Below are positions 25,901 through 32,765 of a stretch of DNA of 38,610 nucleotides, piece by piece. The notes under the pieces are model-generated. The model ran no database searches, was not told the origin of the DNA, and saw only the letters and a list, made by a program, of their open reading frames with translations. This DNA is from CAZDQL01 sp964507325 (GTDB lineage: Bacteria > Planctomycetota > UBA1135 > GCA-002686595): positions 1-38,610 of the forward strand of contig CAZDQL010000067.1 of NCBI GenBank assembly GCA_964507325.1, given 5' to 3'. Every line of letters starts with the position of its first letter. Position 1 is the first letter of the stretch. A program made the translations under genes and the position numbers.

Positions 25901-26151
25901 ACGCTGAACAGGTCGATCGGCTCCGAGAAGATGATCGAGAGCTCCTGGTTCTGGTACGTGTTGACGATCGCGCAGAACACCTGCTCGCCCCCCTGGCCAT
26001 TGCTGCAGCCCAGAGAGCAGGAGACGATGTACAAATCACCCCCGCCGTCGTCGGACGAGGAGCTCTTGGTTGAGCAGGCACCGATGACGAGCGGGACGGC
26101 CAGGCCGGCCGCCAGGGCGAGGGGGCGCAGGATTCGCATGGGGGGTTTCAT
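22912..26151 (-). CDS. Large Ig-like/glycine-rich surface lipoprotein
   Basis: This is a 1079-residue lipoprotein, signal peptide 1-25, lipobox IGAC, Cys26. I chose the ATG at 26151 because the signal peptide follows it at once. Residues about 55-200 contain a SbsA-like Ig segment (IIFSEPIDLFSVNSSSFRVV). A second beta-rich region with Asp-rich DGT motifs runs to about 500. Residues 560-855 are glycine-rich (GGSGGGGGGNHPFG, GGGGSGGAIRM, GGAGGFGFAG, GGYGGNGLVRIE), suggesting a repetitive beta-fold. The C-terminal domain has HPVLLNDFNPKPNMVRFCVI. The lipoprotein at 36613-38430 shares the N-terminal Ig segment and this C-terminal motif. It is probably displayed at the cell surface; no enzymatic motif is seen. 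Confidence 0.8.
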   Translation of the reverse strand: MKPPMRILRPLALAAGLAVPLVIGACSTKSSSSDDGGGDLYIVSCSLGCSNGQGGEQVFCAIVNTYQNQELSIIFSEPIDLFSVNSSSFRVVNVANGTSPSGQFFRDPLNPRRLIFRPSLAFDANGNPIFGFEDNTAYQITIPGTEQGDAPPFIHSTAGKENRSRMQCTILTSEGIIDPVPGAPSVRMFVDVVTGYDLNGDPNSWAFDVEVTKSPELVDVWRDTGIDFEFDDIMNVATLLNPSTGEAPFITIEIDDDGTLATLEDRVAVEGNFTFAVDQEQLVTYLYFTGALPFPSAGPDAPLSPRRIAVTIPSSVQDLVSNPVLPENGGGTSGMVPELSQFTEITLPQAGGEDFQFGAGVPGSNEDGDRGGAFWGGGRLTSGIGGGAGRLGDLVVPNGVVVTLSTDSQTFPLTPDDGTIVFNTADILGNPDPATFPDTLGNFPDSITITDGGWEFTKLWVEPGGSLRLEGENAARLWSRGEALVEFSGEIDLVGATPDPIDSMKNESGGPMNPSLDIPLKVNAANGADGGYGADRFDMTDNGPLLGSGETDDNNAVLNPGGDPDGRSGKGVGRVGNKGGGPGGTKFPRLYPTVNTSTEPPLNNNHEVGFNVTVSGDFNVNDTQCRSLMVGGTGGGGAYATDGQPGHAESTQPTAGWPVDASNAPPDTPGGSSAEIGLAPPDENNDGYILRKLEWPLDNLRGGSGGGGGGNHPFGARANGYDGTSTQDCIGPNSFFRSWHDHAGAQGGYGGGAFHFVSGKKLSIQGLIDLRGGDGGTPRGETTPDPPFFFDWGQFAMPGGGGSGGAIRMQSMVVDLADGGVRIDIAGGAGGFGFAGATQGGYGGNGLVRIEDAGGTITRAELAPSINPYDPIDDSLSWISVAPGAWSLTPRQRPDSMSASSSCWLFPDGNFFALGFTEDEEDVDTGDPTKMGWNMNVFWQPDSGFPEEKVPFRGANSIFFNAFETEFGKLLGHDLGVGESAAPMAVRFQGARIGGSFDGLDYDRCTLDLNEINTILVPGSVTPWVDHPVLLNDFNPKPNMVRFCVIFDGTVDVANNDTPGLVLAAIKGVTELGIRATPD

Positions 26152-26311
26152 CTGAGCGTCGCGGTGTCGGATCTCGAAGCGAGACGTGCCTGTAGACCAG
26201 CCACGCTCGGACCGGATCCCTGGGGAGCCGACCCGGGCCGGGCCGTCGACGACGGTGTTGTCGGGGGCGGAACCGCCCGGCGGCGGAGCCCGTGAGGGGG
26301 TTGGGGAGGGC

Positions 26312-26342
26312 ACTATCTTGCCGCCTCCCCGCTGGTTGCCAA
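26312..26342 (-). promoter_or_regulatory. Candidate promoter for the large lipoprotein gene
   Basis: On the minus strand, TTGGCA (26342-26337) and GATAGT (26317-26312) are 19 bases apart and lie about 160 bases upstream of the lipoprotein start. The match is partial (5/6 and 4/6 to sigma-70 consensus) and the spacing is long, so this is only a candidate. The surrounding 296-base divergent region (26152-26447) has no gene. It also contains two small palindromes, GGGCGGAACCGCCC and CCGTCGACGACGG. Confidence 0.25.
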
Positions 26343-26393
26343 GGATTTTCGACTGGGAGCGTGGCAGCGCCGGTTGCCGCCCGCGGAGGGGGC

Positions 26394-26399
26394 TATAGT
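26394..26399 (+). promoter_or_regulatory. Candidate -10 element for the repeat-helical lipoprotein gene
   Basis: TATAGT (5/6 match to the sigma-70 -10 consensus) lies about 50 bases before the ATG at 26448, in an otherwise GC-rich divergent region. A TTGCCG lies only 14 bases upstream of it, so the -35 is unconvincing. Confidence 0.3.
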
Positions 26400-26447
26400 C
26401 CCTGGCGCGGACCGGCTTCCCGCACCTCGCCCCTTCGACTGGTGCCT

Positions 26448-27413
26448 ATGACCACCTCCCCCCCCTCGCCTCCCCACGGGGCCGGGCGCAGGCGTGCGAT
26501 TCCGCGCGTCTGGGCCGGTTGCCTCCTCCTGAGCCTGGTCGCCGCGGGCTGCGACGAGCCGGGGAATGCGGCCTCCGGGGGACCCTCCTCCCCCCTGATC
26601 GGCCCCGGCGGGGCCGAGCTCGATCCCGAGACCCACATCCCGCTCGACCAGCCGATCCCCCAGGAGGCTCGCCGCCGGATCGCCGAGTTCCTGAAGGCGA
26701 TGGTCCCTCCCCGCCTGGACGCCACGAGCGACATCCACGACGAGTGGTTCCACCGCACGAAGCGCATGCGGGAGGAGCTGGAGGCGGCGGACGAGTCGGT
26801 GGGCAACGCCGCCCTGCACGCCTTCTGCGGGGGTGCCTCCGACTACACGATCACCCGCCGGGCGCTGCTGATGATCGGGGCCCACGCGGCTCCCCGCAGT
26901 GCCGCGGGGCTCCTGGCGGAGCTGACCTTCAACTACGGCTACCGCATGGACGACCGGGCCGAGGCCTGTCTGCTCCTGGCCGACGCGGATCCCGAGATCT
27001 TCCTGGCCGAGGCGGTCCCCTACCTGACCCGGCGCGGGCGGCCGACGAAGACGATGCCCCCCGACGAGTTCCTGATGAGCGCCTGGATCCGCTCCTGCCG
27101 AAACACCGAGCGCTCACCGGTGGAGATGTGCGTGGACGTGGCCACCAACCTGGCCATGGAGCCGCGCGCGCGCTACCTGGCGGTCGAGACCCTGGCAGCC
27201 CACGCCGACGACCCCCTGGCCCGCGAGGCCCTGCGGACCTGCCTGATCGAGTCCACGGGGGACGGCTACCTGCGCCGCAAGGCCGGCCAGGCGATCGGCG
27301 AGGGCTTTCCGCGAGAGGACGCCTGCACCCTCTTCGCCGAGGTGCTCGCCCGCGAGGTGGACCTCAACATGCGCAAGGTGCTCGAGAACCTGATCGAGCA
27401 CTACTGCCGGTGA
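26448..27413 (+). CDS. Predicted lipoprotein with HEAT-like helical body
   Basis: This is a 321-residue protein. Signal peptide residues 1-34 include a basic stretch (GAGRRRAIPR) and a hydrophobic core, followed by a lipobox-like AAGC with Cys35. A disordered Gly/Ser/Pro linker leads to a helical region from about residue 65 to the end. Repeating patterns such as DRAEACLLLADAD, ARYLAVETLAAHADDPLARE and LRRKAGQAIGEGF have the two-helix periodicity of HEAT-type repeats. I recognise no catalytic motif. The ATG at 26448 was chosen because the signal peptide starts there. The gene is divergent from the glycine-rich lipoprotein and converges on the pilin gene. Confidence 0.65.
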   Translation: MTTSPPSPPHGAGRRRAIPRVWAGCLLLSLVAAGCDEPGNAASGGPSSPLIGPGGAELDPETHIPLDQPIPQEARRRIAEFLKAMVPPRLDATSDIHDEWFHRTKRMREELEAADESVGNAALHAFCGGASDYTITRRALLMIGAHAAPRSAAGLLAELTFNYGYRMDDRAEACLLLADADPEIFLAEAVPYLTRRGRPTKTMPPDEFLMSAWIRSCRNTERSPVEMCVDVATNLAMEPRARYLAVETLAAHADDPLAREALRTCLIESTGDGYLRRKAGQAIGEGFPREDACTLFAEVLAREVDLNMRKVLENLIEHYCR

Positions 27414-27422
27414 AAACGACTT

Positions 27423-27450
27423 CCTCGCTGACGCAGGAGCGCCAGCGAGG
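27423..27450 (+). terminator. Terminator hairpin after the helical lipoprotein gene
   Basis: A perfect 8-bp stem (CCTCGCTG / CAGCGAGG) with a 12-base loop begins ten bases after the lipoprotein stop codon. It lies in the 106-base gap between two converging genes, next to a second hairpin that serves the pilin. There is no T-tract. Confidence 0.5.
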
Positions 27451-27460
27451 AGAACGCAGA

Positions 27461-27492
27461 GGGGGCGCCGTCGCTCGTTCGACGACGCCCCC
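27461..27492 (-). terminator. Strong terminator hairpin after the pilin gene
   Basis: A 13-bp stem with one mismatch (GGGGGCGCCGTCG / CGACGACGCCCCC) and a 6-base loop (CTCGTT) lies 27 bases beyond the pilin stop codon. On the minus strand it is followed by a moderately T-rich stretch (TCTGCGTTCT). It is the best intrinsic terminator in the window, as expected for a highly expressed pilin. Confidence 0.65.
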
Positions 27493-27519
27493 GTTAGACG
27501 TGGCTGGATGGGTGTGGGA

Positions 27520-28293
27520 CTAGTTGCCCACGGTGGTCCAGACGAAGGTGTCGTTGGCGGTGAAGCCCATGGCGGCCAGGCCGAGTTCCTCGTCCATGCT
27601 GACCGCGGTGTCCGCGTACGCGGCGTCGAAGGTCGGGATGGCGTTCAGGCCGTCGTAGCTGCCGACGCGGTTGTCGTACTGGATGATGTCACCCTCCTGG
27701 TTGATGAAGAAGACGCGGTTGCCGGTCTTCTCGGGGATGACGGGCCAGGCGTAGCAGCACCACTGGATCTCGCAGTTGCCGGAGCCCCAGGCCGCGCCCA
27801 TGTCCGCGGCGCGAGCCCCACCGGCGGCGTCCTCGGGCAGGCCCGGAGTGACACCAGCCGCGGTCGGGGCGGGCAGGTAGATCTTGAAGTAGTAACCCTG
27901 ACGCTCGACGGAACCGCCGGCGGTGTCGTTGATCACGTCCCCGAAGGCCGTGGCCAGGATGGGCGGATCGAGGAGGTCATCGGGGTCAGCGCCGAGGGCG
28001 GGGGTATCCCCCACCGCATCGTAGATGCGCATCGGCTCGGCACCCGAGAGCTCGCCGAAGAATCCGTATTCACCGCCGCCGTCGGCGTCGGTGTCGATGG
28101 CACACGAGGATTGGAACTGCTGTTGGGCCGCCGCGATCGAGCGCAAGGTGGCGATCGCCGCGTTCTCGTTGGCCGAGATCCGAGCGCTCATCAACTTGGG
28201 AATGGCGACGGCGGCAATGATCGCGATGATGGCGACCACGATCATCAGTTCGATGAGCGTGAAACCCGCTTTGTTGTTGGTTCGAACCTTCAT
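27520..28293 (-). CDS. Type IV pilin/pseudopilin, large, cysteine-containing
   Basis: This is a 257-residue protein. A short basic leader (MKVRTNNKAG) ends at the prepilin peptidase site, followed by FTLIELMIVVAIIAIIAAVA, the N-methylation helix with the conserved Glu at mature position 5 (residue 15). The globular part includes RSIAAAQQQFQSSCAIDTDADGGGEYG in two blocks, GYYFKIYLP, and CEIQWCCYAWP, giving four Cys (64, 174, 179, 180) that could form disulfides. It is larger than a classic PilA (about 150) and resembles the large pilin-like proteins I associate with planctomycetes. PilD would process it and PilB/PilC assemble it. AAGGA lies about 12 bases upstream of the ATG. Confidence 0.88.
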   Translation of the reverse strand: MKVRTNNKAGFTLIELMIVVAIIAIIAAVAIPKLMSARISANENAAIATLRSIAAAQQQFQSSCAIDTDADGGGEYGFFGELSGAEPMRIYDAVGDTPALGADPDDLLDPPILATAFGDVINDTAGGSVERQGYYFKIYLPAPTAAGVTPGLPEDAAGGARAADMGAAWGSGNCEIQWCCYAWPVIPEKTGNRVFFINQEGDIIQYDNRVGSYDGLNAIPTFDAAYADTAVSMDEELGLAAMGFTANDTFVWTTVGN

Positions 28294-28584
28294 TACTCTC
28301 TGTATTCCTTCAGGCGCCTTGGAGTGTCCGAGTCGGGCCGCCTGACTCCCTGAGAGCCCGTATCCGGGCCGGTTGACGTGTTGTGTACGAGGCCGGGCCC
28401 GCGAGAGGCCGTGGACGCCCAGGGCTCACCCCTGAACCGCGTCTGGGGAGGCATATCGTCCCGGTGTTGGGAAGGCCTTGAGGGGACTGCGCTCTTTTGC
28501 CCCCTTCTTCGCGGGCGGAATCTCGTCCCGCACTGAGGCACGCGTTGGGGGCTGGCCGGGGGCCTCTCCCGCACCCAGAGCGGG
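28294..28584. other. 291-base non-coding region upstream of the pilin gene
   Basis: This region separates the pilC stop from the pilin start, both on the minus strand. It should hold the pilin promoter and a leader. I see no sigma-54 (-24 GG / -12 GC) signature and no clear sigma-70 pair. It has only weak 5-bp stems such as CCCGC / GCGGG at 28568-28584, next to the pilC stop. A 93-codon reading frame crosses it but is Arg/Pro-rich and does not look coding. Confidence 0.5.
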
Positions 28585-29814
28585 TCAACCCCCCGACGAG
28601 AGCTTCCCGACCATGTCCAGGATCGGGGCGAAGATCGCCAGCACCACGCCGCCGACGATGACCCCCATGAAGGCGATCAACAGCGGCTCGATCAGCGAGG
28701 TCAGGGCCTTGACCTGGGCCTTGACCTGGCTGTCGTAGAAGTCCGCGATCTTCTCCAGCAGGGTCTCGAGGGCGCCGGTGCGTTCCCCGATGGCGATCAT
28801 GCGCACCACCATGGGGGGGAAGACCGGCTCTTCCGACAGAGGCTCCGACAGGAGGTTGCCGTTGCGCACGCTTTCGCGCGAGCCGTCGACGGCGCGGCTC
28901 ACGACCCGGTTGCCGGCGGTGTTGGAGACGATCTCGAGGGTGGACATGATCGGCACACCGGAGCGGATGAGGGTCGAGAAGGTGCGGCTGAAGCGCGCCA
29001 AGGCGACCTTGGTGAAGAGCATCCCGAAGACCGGCAGCTTGAGCATGAATCGGTCCCAGAGCAGGGCACCCCGGTCGGTCTGCTTGAACAGCTTGAGGGC
29101 GACGAAGGCCCCCGCCGCACCCATGACCACCATGCTGGCGTTGGCGCGCAGGAAGTCCGAGATGTCGAGCACGAGCTGGGTGATGGCCGGGAGTGTCGCG
29201 TCGAGGGAATCGAAGACCTCCTTGAAGGTCGGCACCACGCCGATCATCAGGAAGGCGGTGATGCCGAGCACGAGCACCATCGAGATGACCGGGTAGGTCA
29301 TCGCCGACTTGATCTCACGGCTGAGCTCCTCGGAGGCCTCCTGATAGTCCGCCAGGCGGTTCAGGATGATGTCCATCTGGCCCGAGACCTCCCCCGCCTT
29401 GACCATGCTGATGTAGAGGTGGTTGAAGACCTTGGGGCACTTCTGCATGGCCGCGGAGAGGTCGGAGCCCCCCCGCACTTCGCTCACCAGGACATCGCAG
29501 CAGGCCTTCATCCCCGGGGAGCCAGCCTGGTGGCCCAGCACCTCGAGAGACTCGAGCAGGGAGAGCCCCGCTCCGACCATCGTCGCCAGCTGGCGGGTGA
29601 AGATCACCAGCTCGCCCTTCTTCGAGGCGGGCTTGACCTTGCCGAAGCAAAACTCGCCCAGCTTGCGCTTGCCGCTGCCCGCCTCGTCGAGACGCATGAT
29701 GACCAGGTTCTGCCGGCGCAGCTCCGCGATCGCCTCGGCCTTGGTGGCGGCGTTGATGACGCCTTCGACCGTCTTTCCACTGGGGCCCTTGGCGGCGTAC
29801 TTGAAGGTGTTCAC
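28585..29814 (-). CDS. pilC: Type IV pilus inner-membrane platform protein PilC (GspF family)
   Basis: This is a 409-residue protein of typical PilC length, with a GTG start preceded by AGGA at five bases. Two repeated T2SSF domains are visible. The first (about 70-190) has FTRQLATMVGAGLSLLESLE and AGEVSGQMD; the second (about 270-390) has RFSRTFSTLIRSGVPIM and IGERTGALE. Three membrane segments lie near 175-200, 215-245 and 375-400. PilC is the platform on which the PilB and PilT ATPases act to insert or remove pilin subunits. It lies 19 bases after pilB. Confidence 0.94.
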   Translation of the reverse strand: MNTFKYAAKGPSGKTVEGVINAATKAEAIAELRRQNLVIMRLDEAGSGKRKLGEFCFGKVKPASKKGELVIFTRQLATMVGAGLSLLESLEVLGHQAGSPGMKACCDVLVSEVRGGSDLSAAMQKCPKVFNHLYISMVKAGEVSGQMDIILNRLADYQEASEELSREIKSAMTYPVISMVLVLGITAFLMIGVVPTFKEVFDSLDATLPAITQLVLDISDFLRANASMVVMGAAGAFVALKLFKQTDRGALLWDRFMLKLPVFGMLFTKVALARFSRTFSTLIRSGVPIMSTLEIVSNTAGNRVVSRAVDGSRESVRNGNLLSEPLSEEPVFPPMVVRMIAIGERTGALETLLEKIADFYDSQVKAQVKALTSLIEPLLIAFMGVIVGGVVLAIFAPILDMVGKLSSGG

Positions 29815-29833
29815 AAGTGTCCTCTCTCGATAC

Positions 29834-31534
29834 CTAGTGGCTGAGCGTGACCCTCAGGACTTCTTCCACGGAGGTCACTCCGCGGAGCGCATTGAGCAAG
29901 CCGACCCTGCGCAGGGTGATCATCCCCTCCTCCAAGGCTTGCTCCTTGAGCTCGTCGGTGGAGGCGCCCTCGACGACCATGCGCCGCAGGCGGGGCGACA
30001 ACGGGAGTGTCTCCAGCAGCGCGAAGCGGCCGCGGTAGCCCGTGTTGCAGTGACGACACCCCTCGGGATTGGCCTGATAGAGCGTGAGGGAATCGGTGAA
30101 GTCGCTCTCCTGGAAGCCGATCTCCAGGAGCTTGGGCAGGGGCGGATTCTCGACCGGCGTGCGGCAGTGCGCGCAGAGCCGGCGACCCAGCCGCTGGGCG
30201 CAGATCAGGAGCAGGGAGCTCGAGACCATGAACGGATCCACCCCCATGTCCACCAGACGCGTGATCGTGCTGGCCGCGTCGTTGGTGTGCAGCGTGGAGA
30301 GCACCAGGTGCCCCGTGAGGGCCGCCTTGACCGCGATGTCGGCGGTCTCCTTGTCGCGGATCTCACCCACCAGGACGATGTCGGGGTCCTGGCGCAGGAT
30401 CGAACGCAGCGCCCCGGCGAAGGTCATCCCGCGCTTGGGGTTGACCGGCACCTGGTTGATGCCGTCCATGCGGTACTCGACCGGGTCCTCCACGGTGGTC
30501 ACGTTGACCTCGGGGGAAGCGACCGCCTGCACGCAGGAGTAGAGGGTGGTGGACTTGCCGGACCCGGTCGGACCGGTCACCAGCATCATCCCGTAGGGGG
30601 CGGAGATGGCCTTGAGTATGTCTGCCTGGGAGCGCTCCTCGTACCCCATGCCGTCCAAGCGCATCGCCAGCGAGCCGGTGTCCAGGATCCGGATGACCGA
30701 CTTCTCCCCGCCCACCACGGGTAGCACCGAGAGGCGGAAGTCGATGGTGCGCCCCTCGAAGCGGATCTGGAACTTGCCGTCCTGGGGCACGTGGCGCTCG
30801 GCGATGTCCAGCTTGGCCAGGATCTTCAGTCGCGAGGTGAGGGAGGGCAGGATGCCCCTGGGAGGCGTGATCACCTCCCGCATGCGGCCATCGATGCGGA
30901 AGCGCACCATGACCTGGTGCTCGCAGGGCTCGATGTGGATGTCGCTGGCCTTCTCCTTGAGCGCTCGCAAGAGGACCAGGTTGACCATCTTGACCGCCGG
31001 CGCTTCACCGCTCCCGGAGAGGTCGTCGACGTCGGCGATCTCGTCATGCTGCGGTGCGACCTGGACATCGTCGGTCGAGACCTCCCCCATCATCTCGGCG
31101 ACCTGCTTGGCGCCGTGATCGAAGGTGGCATCGAACGCCGCATGGATCATGCCGGCGTGCGCGAAGACCGGGCGCACGTGGCAACCGGTCATGCGATTGA
31201 TGTCGTCGAACAGCAGCACGTCGAAGGGGTCGGAGACCGCGATCGTCAGGACGTCGCCGTTCTTGGTCAGGGGCAGGATGCCCTTGTCCTTGCAGGTCTG
31301 CTCCCCCAGGGCCTCGATGGCGGGAGGGTCGGGGGTGACCGTCCCGAGGTCGATCGGTGGGACGCCGGCGGAGCGCCCCAGCACCTCCATCAGGGAGGAC
31401 TCCTCCAGGTCCCCGCGTTCCAGCAGCGCCTCGACCACTTCGGTGCCAGAGGCTCGCGCGTCGGCCCATTGGGCCTCGCTGACGAGCCCCTCCTCGACGA
31501 GCAGGCGCTTGATCTGCCGGGAGACCCGTGCCAT
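29834..31534 (-). CDS. pilB: Type IV pilus assembly ATPase PilB (GspE family)
   Basis: This is a 566-residue protein. The N-terminal MshEN/T2SSE_N region is at about 1-160. The hexameric secretion-ATPase core has Walker A GPTGSGKST at 321-329, the Asp box TTVEDPVEYR, Walker B DPDIVLVGEIRD and the His box GHLVLSTLHTNDA. A zinc-binding tetracysteine follows (Cys454, Cys457, Cys493, Cys496), as in PilB/GspE. The start ATG overlaps the pilT stop as TGATG, so the two are translationally coupled. The protein powers pilus extension at the cytoplasmic face of PilC. The reading frame stays open upstream into pilT, but the PilB similarity begins at MARVSRQIKRLL. Confidence 0.95.
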   Translation of the reverse strand: MARVSRQIKRLLVEEGLVSEAQWADARASGTEVVEALLERGDLEESSLMEVLGRSAGVPPIDLGTVTPDPPAIEALGEQTCKDKGILPLTKNGDVLTIAVSDPFDVLLFDDINRMTGCHVRPVFAHAGMIHAAFDATFDHGAKQVAEMMGEVSTDDVQVAPQHDEIADVDDLSGSGEAPAVKMVNLVLLRALKEKASDIHIEPCEHQVMVRFRIDGRMREVITPPRGILPSLTSRLKILAKLDIAERHVPQDGKFQIRFEGRTIDFRLSVLPVVGGEKSVIRILDTGSLAMRLDGMGYEERSQADILKAISAPYGMMLVTGPTGSGKSTTLYSCVQAVASPEVNVTTVEDPVEYRMDGINQVPVNPKRGMTFAGALRSILRQDPDIVLVGEIRDKETADIAVKAALTGHLVLSTLHTNDAASTITRLVDMGVDPFMVSSSLLLICAQRLGRRLCAHCRTPVENPPLPKLLEIGFQESDFTDSLTLYQANPEGCRHCNTGYRGRFALLETLPLSPRLRRMVVEGASTDELKEQALEEGMITLRRVGLLNALRGVTSVEEVLRVTLSH

Positions 31535-32598
31535 CAAGCGGCCCTCACGGCCGCGCGCAGCTCGCCGGGATCGGCGAGCACGGCCTCTGCGTCCGCCAAG
31601 CGCACCTGACCCGAGTTGACGAGGTTGGCCAGCGACTGGGCCATGGTGCACATACCCAAACGCCCACCGGTCTGGATCTGCGAGTAGATCTGGTGGGCCT
31701 TGCCGTCCCGGATGAGGGCGCGCACGCCGGGCGTGCTGAGCAGGATCTCGGCCGCCAGGTGACGGCCACGCTCGGACGCGCTGGGCAGGAGCTTCTGGCT
31801 GAAGACGCCCGAGAGCGTGAAGGAGAGCATCGTGCGCACCTGCGGCTGCTGGTGCGGCGGGAAGACGTCGATGATGCGGTTGATCGTCTGCACCGCGTCC
31901 GAGGTGTGCAAGGTGCCGAAGGTCAGGTGCCCGGTCTCGGCCAGGGTCAAGGCGGCCTCGATCGTCTCGTGGTCGCGCAGCTCGCCCACCAGCACGATGT
32001 CGGGGTCCTGGCGCAGGACCGAGCGCAGCGCGTTGGCGAAGGTGCGCGTGTCCCCACCCACCTCTCGCTGCGTGACCATGCAGTTCTTGTGGACGTGCGT
32101 GAACTCGACCGGATCCTCGATGGTGACGATGTGGGCCTGGCGCTTGCAGTTGATGTGGTCGATCATCGCCGCCAGGGAGGTCGACTTGCCCGAGCCCGTG
32201 GCGCCGGTGACCAGCACCAGCCCGCTGTGGAGGGCGCAGAGACGCTCGCAGGTGCCGATCGGCATCCCGAGCATCTCGAAGGTGGGCACCGCTCCCGGGA
32301 TGGCGCGCAGCACGCCGGCCACCGCTCCCTGCTGGTAGAAGACGTTGACTCGGAAGCGGCCGTGTCCCTCCAGACCGAAGGAGCAGTCCAGCTCCAGGTC
32401 CCGGTCCAGACGCGCGATCTGATCCGAGGTCAGGATGCTGGTCGTCAAGCGCCGCGTGTCCTCTCCGTCCAACGGGGGGTGCTCCACGGGCAAGAGGGTT
32501 CCGTCGACCCTTATGCGAGGGGGACTCCCCACGGACAGATGCAGGTCCGACCCGCCCTGGCGCACCATCAGCGCCAGGAGCTCTTCCATCGTGATCAT
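31534..32598 (-). CDS. pilT: Type IV pilus retraction ATPase PilT
   Basis: This is a 354-residue protein. I chose the ATG at 32598 because a strong ribosome-binding site (CAGGAG) lies 5 bases before it and the family sequence starts there (MEELLALMVRQGGSDLHLS). Motifs: Walker A GATGSGKST (132-140), VTIEDPVEF, Walker B DPDIVLVGELRD (199-210), GHLTFGTLHTSDA and the PilT-specific AIRNLIRE-type motif, here VRALIRDGK (292-300). These separate PilT from PilB. It drives pilus retraction, twitching and DNA uptake in other bacteria. It is the first gene of the coupled pilT-pilB-pilC run. Confidence 0.95.
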   Translation of the reverse strand: MITMEELLALMVRQGGSDLHLSVGSPPRIRVDGTLLPVEHPPLDGEDTRRLTTSILTSDQIARLDRDLELDCSFGLEGHGRFRVNVFYQQGAVAGVLRAIPGAVPTFEMLGMPIGTCERLCALHSGLVLVTGATGSGKSTSLAAMIDHINCKRQAHIVTIEDPVEFTHVHKNCMVTQREVGGDTRTFANALRSVLRQDPDIVLVGELRDHETIEAALTLAETGHLTFGTLHTSDAVQTINRIIDVFPPHQQPQVRTMLSFTLSGVFSQKLLPSASERGRHLAAEILLSTPGVRALIRDGKAHQIYSQIQTGGRLGMCTMAQSLANLVNSGQVRLADAEAVLADPGELRAAVRAA

Positions 32599-32765
32599 GC
32601 GGACTCCTGAGTGACTGTGCCGGGGACGGCGGGAGCGCCGAGGGGACACACCTCACCCATCGGAAGGCCGCGGGTGGGAACCTGAGCTGTTCTCCGGGCT
32701 CGGTACTGCCCCGCACCACGCCTCACTTCGAGACGCGGATCGCCGGGGCGGAAGCGGTGTCCCGA

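Noticed and set aside
28279..28288. GGTTCGAACC, which looks like a tRNA T-loop
   Set aside because: It lies inside the first codons of the pilin gene (Lys-Val-Arg-Thr), with no cloverleaf stems or acceptor around it.
28293..28574. 93-codon reading frame just upstream of the pilin
   Set aside because: Arg/Pro-rich composition typical of a chance frame in high-GC DNA, no ribosome-binding site, and it overlaps the likely pilin promoter region.
28294..28584. Possible sigma-54 promoter for the pilin
   Set aside because: I looked for the GG-N10-GC type -24/-12 pattern upstream of the pilin and did not find a convincing match.
31535..32719. Long N-terminal extension of the PilB reading frame
   Set aside because: It is an alternate frame of pilT. 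PilT motifs are in the other frame with a good ribosome-binding site, and PilB similarity starts at 31534.
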